Shown: piece by piece, positions 54,915-63,841 of the stretch
Layout: each line of letters starts with the position of its first letter
Position numbering within the stretch: the stretch's first letter is position 1
Source of the DNA: Thalassomonas viridans
Lineage (GTDB): Bacteria; Pseudomonadota; Gammaproteobacteria; Enterobacterales; Alteromonadaceae
DNA: 64,000 nt
Direction: 5' to 3'
Assembly (NCBI RefSeq): GCF_000948985.2
Contig: NZ_CP059733.1
Coordinates: forward strand, 2,852,001-2,916,000
The notes under the pieces: generated by a model
The model's input: the letters and a program-made list of their open reading frames with translations, nothing else
What the model was told of the DNA's origin: nothing
The model's database searches: none
Made by a program: the position numbers and the translations under genes

Positions 54915-56459
54915 ATGCCAACGGCACCAATATCTATGCGAAAATTAAAAGAAATATTGAGATTAAAATACGGCGCTCAGTTAACTCATCGTCAAATTGC
55001 CGCCAGCTTATCTATCTCACCTTCATCCATCTCAACCTATGCCAATCGAGCGGCACAACTCGGTATTACCGACTGGCCGTTAGACGGAAAATGGGATGAC
55101 GCTACACTCAAACAGGCATTCTTCCAGACCAAAGTAAAAAACAAACAGTATGCTCTCCCTAACTGGCTCAACATCAAGAACGAGTTAACGTCTAAAACCA
55201 TGACCTTGCAATTGCTCTGGCAGGAATATGCCCAGCAGCACCCCGAGGGCCATTACAGCTACAACCACTTCTGTCGCCAATATAAAACCTGGCTCAAATC
55301 TCAGCGACTCTCAATGAGGCAGCACCATAAAGCCGGGGAAAAACTGTTTGTGGACTATTGCGGCCCAACCATGAACATAGTGAACCCGAGAACCGGAGAA
55401 ATACACACCGCTCAAGTCTTTGTTGCTGTACTTGGCGCTTCTAATTACACCTACGCGGAAGCGACCTGGTCCCAAGGACTGGAAAACTGGATCATGAGTC
55501 ATGTGCGCTGTTTCGGCTTTCTCGGTGGCGTGCCTGAGCTGGTGATCCCTGACAATTTAAAAAGCGGTGTCAGCAAAGCCTGCCGCTATGAACCGGACTT
55601 AAACCCTACCTATCAACAGCTGGCAGAGCACTATCAAACCACGGTCATTCCTGCTCGTCCCTATAAGCCTAAAGACAAAGCAAAAGCGGAAGTGGGTGTG
55701 CAAATTGTCGAGCGTTGGATCATGGCACGATTACGCCATGAGATCTTCTTTAGCCTCAAGCAGTTAAACCAACGGATCCGTGAATTGCTGCGCGATATGA
55801 ACAACCGTCAAATGAAAAAATACCCCGACAGCCGTTATGCTCGGTTTATGGCGATTGATCAACCGGCACTAAAACCATTACCCGTGCACACCTATACCTT
55901 CACGCAGGTCAAAAAAGTCCGGGTGCATATCGACTATCACGTCGAAGTGGATAAGCATTATTACTCAGTGCCTTACCCCTTAGTCAAAAAGCAATTAGAA
56001 GCCCATATCACCGGACAACAAGTCACCCTGTACCATCAAGACGGTATCGTGGCGGTGCACCCCAGAGCCTATAGCATAGGCGGTCACACCACCAATGATC
56101 AGCATATGCCTGTTGCCCATCAAAAGCATCAGCAATGGAGCCCTGAGCGTTTTGAGCGCTGGGCAAAGGACATCGGGCAGGATACGGAACAACTGGTGAG
56201 CTTATATTTACAACAGCGAAAACATCCGGAGCAAAGCTACCGGCGTTGCCTGGGATTACTCAATCTTGCCAAAAAATACTCACCGGCGCGGCTCAATGCT
56301 GCCTGTGCCAGAGCATTGGCCACTCAAGTTACCAGTCTCAAATCAATCACCCAGATGCTTAACAAAGGGCTAGATCAGCAGCCATTACCCAATAGCCAAG
56401 TCGAGCGATTAAATGAGATCAACCACCACAATATCCGCGGCCAAGGCTACTACCACTAA
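54915..56459 (+). CDS. istA: IS21 transposase IstA
   Basis: About 514 residues from ATG 54915, which has GGGGA upstream; ATG 54870 is the alternative. Helix-turn-helix (LTHRQIAASLSISPSSISTYANRA), then the DDE core: D in KLFVDYCGPTM, D in LVIPDNLKSGV and E in AKAEVGVQIVERW. The C-terminal beta-barrel includes DYHVEVDKHYYSVPY. Full length. Confidence 0.92.
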   Translation: MPTAPISMRKLKEILRLKYGAQLTHRQIAASLSISPSSISTYANRAAQLGITDWPLDGKWDDATLKQAFFQTKVKNKQYALPNWLNIKNELTSKTMTLQLLWQEYAQQHPEGHYSYNHFCRQYKTWLKSQRLSMRQHHKAGEKLFVDYCGPTMNIVNPRTGEIHTAQVFVAVLGASNYTYAEATWSQGLENWIMSHVRCFGFLGGVPELVIPDNLKSGVSKACRYEPDLNPTYQQLAEHYQTTVIPARPYKPKDKAKAEVGVQIVERWIMARLRHEIFFSLKQLNQRIRELLRDMNNRQMKKYPDSRYARFMAIDQPALKPLPVHTYTFTQVKKVRVHIDYHVEVDKHYYSVPYPLVKKQLEAHITGQQVTLYHQDGIVAVHPRAYSIGGHTTNDQHMPVAHQKHQQWSPERFERWAKDIGQDTEQLVSLYLQQRKHPEQSYRRCLGLLNLAKKYSPARLNAACARALATQVTSLKSITQMLNKGLDQQPLPNSQVERLNEINHHNIRGQGYYH

Positions 56460-56468
56460 GGAAATGAT

Positions 56469-57221
56469 ATGAATACATTACAGCAACAACTTAACATCTT
56501 AAAACTCAATGGCGTCAAAGCAGCGCTGCATCACCAGGCAGAGCAAGCCCATCTTTACCTGGAGCAAAGCTTCGAAGAGCGACTGAGCTTGCTGCTCGCC
56601 CAGGAAATTACCGGACGAGAGCAACGGCGTATTGAACGATTAACAAAGCAAGCCAAGTTCCGGCTCAAAGCGAACTTAGCACAGGTGGATTACAGCGCTA
56701 ACCGGCAATTGAGCAAAGATAAGATCCGCTCATTAGCACAAGGGGAATGGCTCAAGCTGAGCCAAAACTTACTAATCACAGGGGCCACAGGATGCGGGAA
56801 AACTTACCTGAGTTGTGCCCTTGGCCACCATTACTGCCAGCAAGAGCACAACGTCTACTACTTCCGGCTAAAAGAGTTATTAGAAAAACTCTTTATGGCA
56901 CAAGCCGATGGCAGTTATCGAAAACAAATCAACAAACTCAAAAACTGCGACTTACTGATACTGGACGACTGGGGACTGGAGCCACTAAATGCTCAGCAGC
57001 GCAGCGATCTGCTGGAATTGATTGATGCCAGATACGATCTGAAATCAACACTGATCACCAGCCAACTGCCGATAAGTCATTGGTATGAAATGATAGGAGA
57101 ATCGACCCATGCTGATGCGATCTTGGATCGGCTCTTCCATAGCTCTATTAAAATTGAATTACAGGGAGAATCTATGCGGAAAAAGTTAAATAAATTGACG
57201 GATGCCGATCAAGTCAGTTAG
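56469..57221 (+). CDS. istB: IS21 helper ATPase IstB
   Basis: A 250-residue AAA+ ATPase that directs IstA to target DNA. Walker A GATGCGKT is near residue 103 and Walker B LLILDDWGLEPL near 160; HADAILDRLFHSS is the sensor-type end. It starts 9 bases after istA. Confidence 0.92.
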   Translation: MNTLQQQLNILKLNGVKAALHHQAEQAHLYLEQSFEERLSLLLAQEITGREQRRIERLTKQAKFRLKANLAQVDYSANRQLSKDKIRSLAQGEWLKLSQNLLITGATGCGKTYLSCALGHHYCQQEHNVYYFRLKELLEKLFMAQADGSYRKQINKLKNCDLLILDDWGLEPLNAQQRSDLLELIDARYDLKSTLITSQLPISHWYEMIGESTHADAILDRLFHSSIKIELQGESMRKKLNKLTDADQVS

Positions 57222-57315
57222 ATTTTTACGAGGTCTACAATCGAGTGAAATTGTGATCGCCATCAATGTTATTAGGTGATCGGCATCATGTTAATACGCA
57301 TAAATATGAATTTAT

Positions 57316-57372
57316 CAGATCAGTTGATCAATAATTTGTTTGCACAGTTCAAGACCTGAGCCCGAAGCTTCC
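57316..57372. repeat. Palindromic repeat, copy 2
   Basis: CAGATCAGTTGATCAATAAT and GTTTGCACAG repeat the 54103-54155 unit, but the outer GGGG arm is lost (TTTATCAGAT) and the far arm is ACCTGAGCCC. It lies 27 bases beyond the IS21 right end. Confidence 0.55.
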
Positions 57373-57406
57373 GTGAATAAATTTCTGATGGCTTTTCTAT
57401 TATGTT

Positions 57407-57835
57407 CTAAAACGGAAGTCCGCCATTGATTGATATTTGATAGGAAAACCTGCTGCTAGTTAATGCTACGTAATGGCCACTTGCTAGTAACTGAACTTGA
57501 CCTGTATTTGGCGAAGAAGCCTTTCCTTCAATTACACCATACCCCAATTCAACACCTGAGATACGTGAAACACAAAAGTAAGCAGTGTTTTGAGCTGGTA
57601 GGGTAAAAGGTTCATTTAAGCTTGAAATTATTGAATCGGCTTCGATAGCTCCTGTATATGCTTGCCCATTTTCCTTATATAAAGTAACTGTAACGTCAGC
57701 ACTAACATTTGAGGTATTGGATACCCTAAAACAGCTATAGCCGCCCGGATCTATCTGCCAATTATTAATGTTTGCAGTGCCTGCAAACAAATTCAGCGAA
57801 GTTAAACTAACTAAAGCAAAAATTATTTTTTTCAT
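57407..57835 (-). CDS. Small exported beta-rich protein
   Basis: A 142-residue protein with a signal peptide (about residues 1-18, ending LFA). Two or three cysteines lie in a beta-rich body (GGYSCFRVSNTSNVSADVTVTLYKENG; LPAQNTAYFCVSR; LLASGHYVALTSSRFSYQI; end INGGLPF). It is the intact paralogue of the gene split at 47.5-49.7 kb. Function unknown. Confidence 0.7.
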   Translation of the reverse strand: MKKIIFALVSLTSLNLFAGTANINNWQIDPGGYSCFRVSNTSNVSADVTVTLYKENGQAYTGAIEADSIISSLNEPFTLPAQNTAYFCVSRISGVELGYGVIEGKASSPNTGQVQLLASGHYVALTSSRFSYQISINGGLPF

Positions 57836-57871
57836 ATTTAGACTCTTTATTTTTTGTAGCTAACTCTGAGA

Positions 57872-57957
57872 CTTAACGCTCTATTAAGGAACTGATAATG
57901 CTTGGCTAAAATGTGTAGCGAAGCGAAAAAGAGACAAACTTTGAACAGCTTGCTATG
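57872..57957 (-). repeat. attC-like recombination site
   Basis: An 86-base imperfect palindrome between two minus-strand genes. It opens CATAGCAAGCTGTTCAAAG, contains the TTTTTCGCTTCGCT segment common in attC sites of marine integrons, and ends CTTAATAGAGCGTTAAG. Confidence 0.6.
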
Positions 57958-57962
57958 AGTAT

Positions 57963-58397
57963 TTACTGAACAAAACCCGTTGAAACTCTTTTTAGAGTAT
58001 TAATAGTGTTATCAGTACTATCTCTATAAATTAGAGTATCTGTTGTAACTGAAAGAACAGTTACGCATGATAGTTCGTCTTTTTCCATGACATCAAATGA
58101 ATCAAATTTAAAAACCACACAACTCTGATCACCATTCATTTTCCATAGACCATCAGCAAACCAGTAACTCCTAAGGTCGTCTTCAAGGTAACCAAATGCA
58201 TGAAATCTACCTTCTGGTAGGTATGACATATAAGAAAGGATCTTGCCTTCTTCAGTGTAAAACTCAGCCCAAACACCATACATTAGGCTCTTAAAACCTT
58301 GCTTTGATTCTATTTGTTTTGTTGCACTTACTGATGTGCAAACTAAAAGAAGGATTGAAATAATGACTTGATACATTCTTGTACTCATAATTCTCAT
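57963..58397 (-). CDS. Small exported hypothetical protein
   Basis: About 144 residues; several starts are possible (GTG 58406, ATG 58397, 58388 or 58376). A signal peptide (YQVIISILLLVCTSVSA) follows. The body (MYGVWAEFYTEEGKILSYMSYLPEGRFHAFGY) has the look of a lipocalin-like or DUF4488-type fold. Its stop lies within the attC-like site region. Family not identified. Confidence 0.6.
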   Translation of the reverse strand: MRIMSTRMYQVIISILLLVCTSVSATKQIESKQGFKSLMYGVWAEFYTEEGKILSYMSYLPEGRFHAFGYLEDDLRSYWFADGLWKMNGDQSCVVFKFDSFDVMEKDELSCVTVLSVTTDTLIYRDSTDNTINTLKRVSTGFVQ

Positions 58398-58415
58398 AAT
58401 AGGCACTTGTATGGT

Positions 58416-58925
58416 TTAGGCAACATATTTATTGCCAGTTACTTTTCTCCACCCCACAAGACTAATTAAACCTGAACCGAATAGCCAAAACACTGCTGGT
58501 TCAGAAACAGAAGCAACCTGGGTTATCGACAGGGAAATTCCACCACGATTATCACTCACTGGAAAACCTGTAGGAATGTAAAACTCAACATCAGTAAGAT
58601 TACTTAAAGTAAATGATATTTCATTGTCCGCGTGAAATGTTACAGCCGCATTAAACGCATCTGTCGGATTACTGTAAAAAAGACCTGCGAATGTATCATC
58701 AAAGGAAAATATTTCTTCTCCATCTATTGTAATACCAAAATAGTGACCGTAACCATTTCCTTCTCCTCCGATGCAACTAGGGCTACAATTCTGGCTGTAT
58801 CGCCATGGACTAAAAGCAATATATTGATCTATTACAGGCGTTACGATGTATGTTCCAGCTTCAAGGCTAACCTCTAGTGGGGAATAAGTTACATTTGTCC
58901 CTTTTACATGATCAAAGGGACTCAA
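58416..58925 (-). pseudogene. PEP-CTERM protein gene lacking its N-terminus
   Basis: The 169-codon frame ends with SEPAVFWLFGSGLISLVGWRKV, a PEP-CTERM tail (with SEP for PEP). The body is a beta-sandwich. There is no signal peptide: the frame begins SPFDHVKGTN right after an in-frame TAA, next to the left end of an IS1595 element at 58935. The insertion, perhaps with a deletion, removed the start. Confidence 0.7.
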
Positions 58926-58936
58926 GTTAATAATGG

Positions 58937-59734
58937 CTATGTTCCTATTAAGTGTTGTTCAGTGCGAAATAGCCTGTTTTCATTCAAATTTTCTTCCGCA
59001 TCCAAATACCTGAACCAGCCCAGATAATTTTCAAGATATTTGGTCGCCACACCGTGAAAACGCCCCATCCAAGATTTAAGCCTGCTGTGATAAGCATTCA
59101 CATTCTGGATATGGAAAACTTGATCAAGGACTCTTATGCCTGCTGAGACATCTAAGCGCTTGTGAATCAAATCATTTTTCACACAAAACTTGATGTAAGG
59201 CTTATAACCGTCACTACATAAAACACTATCTTTTTGCACTTTACCCTTTAACTGCCGCATTAAGCTCTCTATCGTCACGTGAGGCAGCACCACTTCAAAA
59301 GTGTGTTGCCCGCGGTCTCTTACCGTCAACACCGGCACCCAGTCTTGTGCTGAGCGCCCGGGTTTACTTGCTTTCATGCCTCTTTTTCTTGGCCTGCGGG
59401 ATAATTGTCTGCTTCCTTTTTCCGAGTAAGCAAACAACGTCTCATCGGCTTCAATTATCCCTTCTAACTTCTTTGCTTTTAATGTGGCTGGTATCTTTAA
59501 AAATCGATGCCGCCAGCGAAAAGCCGTTTTTAAGTTAATGCCACATTCCGCTGCGCTATCGCGTAAGACTTTACTCGCCAACATACAACGTAGATAATCT
59601 AACCAGAGCTCCTTATGGCGTAGTCTGGCAAAAGGTGTACCTGTTGTCGCCATAAAGGTTTTAGTGCAATTTTTACAACGATAACGTTGCATTTCATCAA
59701 CCTTGCCATGGCGGTTTATTAAGGTGCTATGGCA
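58937..59734 (-). pseudogene. IS1595-type transposase, C-terminal part
   Basis: Reads CHSTLINRHGKVDEMQRYRC (second half of the zinc ribbon) followed by the ISXO2-like DDE core: IEADETLFAYSEKGSR, VLCSDGYKPYIKF, and NVNAYHSRLKSW with FHGVATKYLENYLGWF. It has lost the first zinc-ribbon pair, which lies at 61002-61157 beyond the IS3 insertion. Confidence 0.82.
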
Positions 59735-59767
59735 ATGTGTAGTGGTCAAGCCAAACCGGACACCTGG

Positions 59768-60626
59768 TTAAGCTACATCGGCTAATTCTATTTGTTCGTA
59801 TTCCATTGGTGAAACATAACCCAATTTAGAATGAGGCCGTTTGCTGTTGTAATACGCCAAATAATCTAAAATACTGAGCTTAGCTTCTGACTTAGTTCGA
59901 AAGCTTTGATAATTTAACTGCTCATATTTTAAACTTCTGAAAAAACGCTCTGTTGGGGCGTTGTCCCAGCAATCCCCTTTACCGCTCATGCTCGCTTGCA
60001 TCCCCATCGTTCTTAAATGCTTTCGGTATTTATCGCTAGCATATTGGCTTCCTCGATCTGAATGATGGATAAGCCCTTTACCTGGTTTTCTACGCCAGTA
60101 GGCCATTTGCAGGGCTTTAACACATAATTCGGTACGCATGTGATCATCAATTGCCCAACCAACAATTTGCCGGTTGGAAAGATCCATTATGGCCGCCAGG
60201 TACACCCAACCTTGAAGGGTCCAAACACAGGTGATATCTGTTGTCCAAACCTGATTAGGCTGATTAACATCAAACTGCCGATCGAGTATGTTGGGCGCTA
60301 TGCCATAGTGATGAGCGCTGTCAGTTGTTACCTTAAATTTTTTGGGATAACGTGCTATCAAACCTAACCTTGCCATCATACGACGAACTTTAAATCGTCC
60401 TACTTGATGGCCAAGCTTAATTAATGCTTTCACCATACGTCTAGAGCCAAGTGTTTGCCTGTGCTCTGTGAAAAGTTTACGGGCATCTTCATCTAAACGA
60501 TTTTGCCGATTATCAGGCGCTATAGGTCTATTACACCAATCATAAAAAGCACTGGAGCTCACTTCCATTACCCTGCACATTTGAAGAACTGGCCAAGTCT
60601 TCTTATTCTCACAAATAAATTGAAAC
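59768..60626 (-). CDS. IS3 transposase OrfB
   Basis: The ORF from ATG 60580 encodes 270 residues; the same frame is open upstream (FICENKKTWPVLQ) to the OrfA overlap, so it is made by -1 frameshifting. The HTH_21 region (CRVMEVSSSAFYDW) precedes the rve core: TTDITCVWTLQGWVYLA, HHSDRGSQYASD and GDCWDNAPTERFFRSLKYE (DDE). Confidence 0.9.
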
Positions 60627-60627
60627 C

Positions 60628-60933
60628 TTATTCGTTTTCCTTCGCAAAGAAGACTGCGGCCTTTTTTAAAATATCTCGCTCCATTTTCAATTTAGCTACT
60701 TCTTTGCGTAGCTTTTCTAATTCTGCCCGTTCAGCCAAGTTAGTGTTAGTTTGTTTACCTGAACTTGGTGAGCGATAGCCTTGTTCAGTTCGAACCCAGC
60801 GACCGATGGCACTAAGTGAAACCCCTAAACTATCAGCTGCTTCTTGTTGAGTATAACCCTGCTCGGTTACCAGCTTTACAGCATCTTGTTTAAACTCTAC
60901 TGAATACTTTGGACGTTTAAATTTATTACTCAT
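60628..60933 (-). CDS. IS3 transposase OrfA
   Basis: A 101-residue DNA-binding protein, HTH_Tnp_1 type: YSVEFKQDAVKLVTEQGYTQ, then a leucine-zipper-like segment (LEKLRKEVAKLKMERDILKK). The slippery heptamer A AAA AAG at 60667-60661 codes for the KK in ILKKAAVFFAKE. Confidence 0.9.
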   Translation of the reverse strand: MSNKFKRPKYSVEFKQDAVKLVTEQGYTQQEAADSLGVSLSAIGRWVRTEQGYRSPSSGKQTNTNLAERAELEKLRKEVAKLKMERDILKKAAVFFAKENE

Positions 60934-61001
60934 ATTTACCTCTACGGAACATTATACTTTATGTCATTAGAGGTGTCCGGTTGTATTAGACCACTTCAAT
61001 G

Positions 61002-61157
61002 AGGGCATTCTGGTTTATCAACCATGCGCTGTTCAAGCTCATCAATGATGTGCTTGATTGGGTCGTCTCCCTGGAGCAACTTTTCGAGATATCTGGCCTG
61101 TTTATCTGTCAGATACTTCGTATCGGTTATGAGCTGATTAAATTGTGCTGGATTCAT
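61002..61157 (-). pseudogene. IS1595-type transposase, N-terminal part
   Basis: From ATG 61157 the frame reads MNPAQFNQLITDTKYLTDKQ to the end KPECPH at the IS3 boundary. ECPH joins in frame with CHST of the other fragment to give the zinc-ribbon CPHC. Confidence 0.85.
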
Positions 61158-61262
61158 GGTAAAACCCTCTTTGCTGTGCTCTTATACAGTATAGCTACAA
61201 TTTAAAGGAACATAGCCTTTCTTTTAAGTTTTCAAGTATTCCCGTTTCAGCAATAGACTGCA

Positions 61263-61511
61263 TCAGATATTTCCTTTAATAGCTTTCATTAAATCCCAGT
61301 ACCAGGTGGTTTGATGGGTACAACTGCTGATCTTATTTCTTAAACCCTGCTCTGAAATAGCGCGCCCCATTGCTGTTAGCCGTTCGGCCACAGTCGCCAT
61401 GTCAACGTTATGAGTGAGCATTTCCGCCTTTATGTGGCGTTTAATTTCTTTTGCAGCCGCGGCATCAAGTTCTTTCTCGGCATCACTCTTTGTCCGTGAG
61501 GGTTTATTCAT
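61263..61511 (-). CDS. DUF6471-like small protein
   Basis: An 82-residue protein with the pattern of DUF6471 (KEIKRHIKAEMLTHNVDMATVAERLTAMGRAISEQGLRNKIS), probably a helix-turn-helix related fold. It sits beside the IS1595 end. Function unknown. No attC site was seen nearby, and 61512-61755 holds no gene I can support. Confidence 0.65.
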   Translation of the reverse strand: MNKPSRTKSDAEKELDAAAAKEIKRHIKAEMLTHNVDMATVAERLTAMGRAISEQGLRNKISSCTHQTTWYWDLMKAIKGNI

Positions 61512-61755
61512 CTAATCAACCTTATCAAATCATCTAAAACGATTATGACAATAACCATATACCATTAGGGGGGGGTGATTGGCAAATAATCATGCTAGGT
61601 TAATAATTTACTCATATACGGTTATTTGTAATGAAGCCGTGAATTTTGGAACACTTTAACCAAGATCAACAAATAAAACTAATGATATAGTTTTGATTAA
61701 ATATTTGAATTATCTAGTTATATGTTGAACAGACGGGGAAATTGATAAAATGATA

Positions 61756-61788
61756 CTGACAGCCCCTGCTAACACAGGGAACTGTCAG
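61756..61788 (-). terminator. Symmetrical hairpin terminator
   Basis: CTGACAG...CCCTG pairs with CAGGG...CTGTCAG around a short loop. On the minus strand TATCATTTTATC follows. It lies 35 bases after the Cys-rich peptide gene. Confidence 0.6.
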
Positions 61789-61822
61789 AGCAATTATACA
61801 TACGTCTTAGAACTTATGCCTT

Positions 61823-62045
61823 CTAAGCGTCTGGATTATGGCCTGGGTTTGGCAGTTTCATAAAGATATGCTTTCGAATTGTTGTGCTACATCCGCCTTC
61901 GTTGCAAAAGGTTGTGGTTGTCGTTGTTGTACACCAGATGCCGTCGCAGGAGGTTTCAACCTCGACAATTGATTCCCGCCGCAGCACTTGCTGAAATCAT
62001 TGCTGCAAATGACAATGAAGCTGCTGTTATAATGGTTTTTAACAT
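61823..62045 (-). pseudogene. Frameshifted gene for a small Cys-rich secreted peptide
   Basis: ATG 62045 has AAGGA 8 bases upstream and opens a signal peptide (MLKTIITAASLSFAAMISAS), but a TGA stops the frame after 29 residues. In the adjacent frame the sequence continues VETSCDGIWC, a run of Thr codons, FCNEGGCSTTIRKH and on to a stop at 61823. The span is 223 bases, one more than a multiple of three, consistent with a one-base insertion near 61962. Restored, it would be a peptide of about 73 residues with four cysteines. Confidence 0.5.
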
Positions 62046-62126
62046 ATTACTTGTCCTTTTTGAGTTTATTAATTTTATTGCTCCAGGCACCAACGTTTGG
62101 CGCAGTAATATATTTATTGTTTATGA

Positions 62127-62312
62127 ACACTTAAATCGTCCGATCCTGTAAGCGTGGACATTTTTGCAAATAGCCATCAACAAAAGTTATGCCTGAAAAT
62201 GGATGAACATTACCTTGAGGTACATACAGACAAAGGACATCATACGTTATTGATGCGTTTGAAGGATGTTTTGGCTGAGCCGGAGCATAGAGAGCAAATA
62301 AGCCATTTTTAA
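62127..62312 (+). pseudogene. LytTR DNA-binding domain remnant
   Basis: The frame reads QQKLCLKMDEHYLEVHTDKG followed by HTLLMRLKDVLAE, the first half of a LytTR domain. No start is found in context (a TGA precedes at 62124) and a stop follows before the HRSxWV end of the domain. It is a small leftover of a LytTR regulator gene. Confidence 0.5.
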
Positions 62313-62455
62313 TAACTAATCATTAGCAAAAAAACCAAAGCACATATTAAAACTCATACACTGTCAACAATTACAGTCTTTCTGATGAATAAGTAATAAA
62401 TGTAAGTAATAAATGTGGACACTCAAACCTTGATATTAGCTCAGCCAGGGTGAAG

Positions 62456-62797
62456 TCAATTTTTGGTTATCCAGCTTTGTTGACAACTGATGGCAGTTTC
62501 TTCATAAGCGATGAAGAGGTCAGAAGAAATGATGACCTTTTTTAAAAACTGAGTGTTACTGTTATAGTGCCAGAAAATCTTATCGGTAAACTGTAAATTG
62601 CTCACCAGCGTATCAGAATTTTGTTGTATTGCCTCACAGCTCGGTATATCCGTGTATTTGGCAAGCAAAGAGACTTCTTTGCTGATTATGTCTTCGGCTT
62701 GTGCCTGATACAGGCCGGTAGCATATAAATAGCCGCTGCCGGCGCCGATAAAAAGGCCAACAATGAAGATAAAAAATATTTTCATTTGAGTTCTCAT
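62456..62797 (-). CDS. Small membrane-anchored or exported protein, possible immunity partner
   Basis: A 113-residue protein from ATG 62797, which overlaps the preceding stop as ATGA. The N-terminus (MKIFFIFIVGLFIGAGSGYL) is a signal anchor; the rest is periplasmic and carries two cysteines (DIPSCEAI, ISCQQSW). The tight coupling to a YkuD-fold enzyme without a signal peptide resembles an immunity protein held in the periplasm. Family not recognised. Confidence 0.6.
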   Translation of the reverse strand: MRTQMKIFFIFIVGLFIGAGSGYLYATGLYQAQAEDIISKEVSLLAKYTDIPSCEAIQQNSDTLVSNLQFTDKIFWHYNSNTQFLKKVIISSDLFIAYEETAISCQQSWITKN

Positions 62798-63501
62798 GCC
62801 ATATCTATGAATACCGGGGTATTCATTGGTGTCCACTGGAATAGTTTACTTGCATCATCTTCACTTAAGCGAACACAGCCGTGAGAGCCTAATGAGTCAA
62901 TCCCGGCAACTTTTAAAAATGATGTCACAGTGACGGCATTTGACTGATGAATGGCTTTGCCGTCGTAAGTAAAGAACATTGCATAATTCATTTGTGCGTT
63001 ATAGGCTTGGCTCCGGTATGTTTTATGGCGCCTGAAGGTATGATGCAGTTGAGGTGTGGTGGCCGTGGGATGTTCTTCATCGCCGGTGACGCAGTGATAT
63101 TCATAAATTTTTTGTCTGCCATCGTATGCATATAATTTTTGGTCATCCATATCGACAATGATGTGTTTTCCCCGGCTTCTAACACCTCCCATATACAATA
63201 TCGTTGTGCCTGCCGGGCTTACGATACCATCTGCTTTATTTGCTCCTTGGATGCACTTTTGAAAATCATATATGCAGCTTGTTAGTTCTTCGGCTAAATG
63301 CGACGAATCCCGCTGCGGAATCTTTAACCGAATCAGCTTAAGCTTGTAGTAAGAATCTAACTTTCGAAGGTTTAGCAAATTAATAATATTTTTGACATCC
63401 ATTTCAGCGTTTACACCGTTTTTACCAACGCTATTTACTATAGAATTAGTTGGTTCTGGCAGGTGCTTTCGTTTGGGGGCTAGTTGTTTGGGATGTGTCA
63501 C
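62794..63501 (-). CDS. YkuD-type L,D-transpeptidase without signal peptide
   Basis: A 235-residue protein from GTG 63501, with AAGGAAGG upstream. Residues about 100-235 form a YkuD domain: TTILYMGGVRSRGKHIIVDM, the conserved His in KAIHQSN and the active-site motif SLGSHGCVRLS (Cys near 210). The N-terminal 95 residues are charged and helical, with no signal peptide or LysM. This fits a secreted effector of the Tlde type rather than a normal cell-wall enzyme. A small exported gene follows, overlapping by 4 bases. Confidence 0.75.
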   Translation of the reverse strand: MTHPKQLAPKRKHLPEPTNSIVNSVGKNGVNAEMDVKNIINLLNLRKLDSYYKLKLIRLKIPQRDSSHLAEELTSCIYDFQKCIQGANKADGIVSPAGTTILYMGGVRSRGKHIIVDMDDQKLYAYDGRQKIYEYHCVTGDEEHPTATTPQLHHTFRRHKTYRSQAYNAQMNYAMFFTYDGKAIHQSNAVTVTSFLKVAGIDSLGSHGCVRLSEDDASKLFQWTPMNTPVFIDMA

Positions 63502-63841
63502 TGTTCCAAGCCTTCCTTGTCAAGAACCGATAATGTATTGAATATAAATGCTAAATCTTATCTGTCAAATTTAACAAAAGCATTATGTTATTGATAGTAC
63601 AAGCCTCCAAGCATTAAAAATTCAGGTGAGGCTTTTTAAAATATCCAGATTGAATGCGCGACAACAGCTCTGGACGTATATGGCAATTTCCCCGAGTCAA
63701 ATAGTTTCGGGTATTTTCTATCTTTTTTTGCTTGCTTCTGCGATGAATCACCTTTGTAAAGCCGTTTTATTTCAAAGTAAATACCGACAGTACGTACCGG
63801 GATATAACTTAATAAAGCCGATAAGCAAAGATAATGATGCT

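Larger units (their letters stand above)
54712..57289 (+). mobile_element. IS21-family element
   Basis: The left end has four direct repeats of about 23 bases (GATGCCGATCAC-type followed by AATAACAT) at 54712-54795; the right end has two inverted copies at about 57252-57289. Multiple terminal repeats are typical of IS21 and bind the transposase. The element carries intact istA and istB genes. Exact ends are approximate. Confidence 0.8.
59738..60998 (-). mobile_element. IS3-family element nested in IS1595
   Basis: Ends read TGTAGTGGTCAAGCC and TGAAGTGGTCTAATA, both followed by AACCGGACACC within the repeat. A 3-bp target duplication ATG lies on both sides (59735-59737 and 60999-61001). It contains overlapping orfA and orfB with an A AAA AAG frameshift site (60661-60667). 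Structure is complete, so it is a recent insertion. Confidence 0.9.
58935..61217 (-). mobile_element. IS1595-family element, interrupted by IS3
   Basis: Inverted ends GGCTATGTTCCTATTAAG (58935) and, on the other strand, GGCTATGTTCCTTTAAA (ending 61217). No 8-bp target duplication was seen in the flanks, so one side may have been deleted. The transposase gene is split by an IS3 element at 59738-60998. Confidence 0.8.

Noticed and set aside
61879..62151. 90-codon plus-strand ORF rich in Arg and Cys
   Set aside because: Antisense of a signal-peptide and Cys-peptide frame; no ribosome site and no family resemblance.
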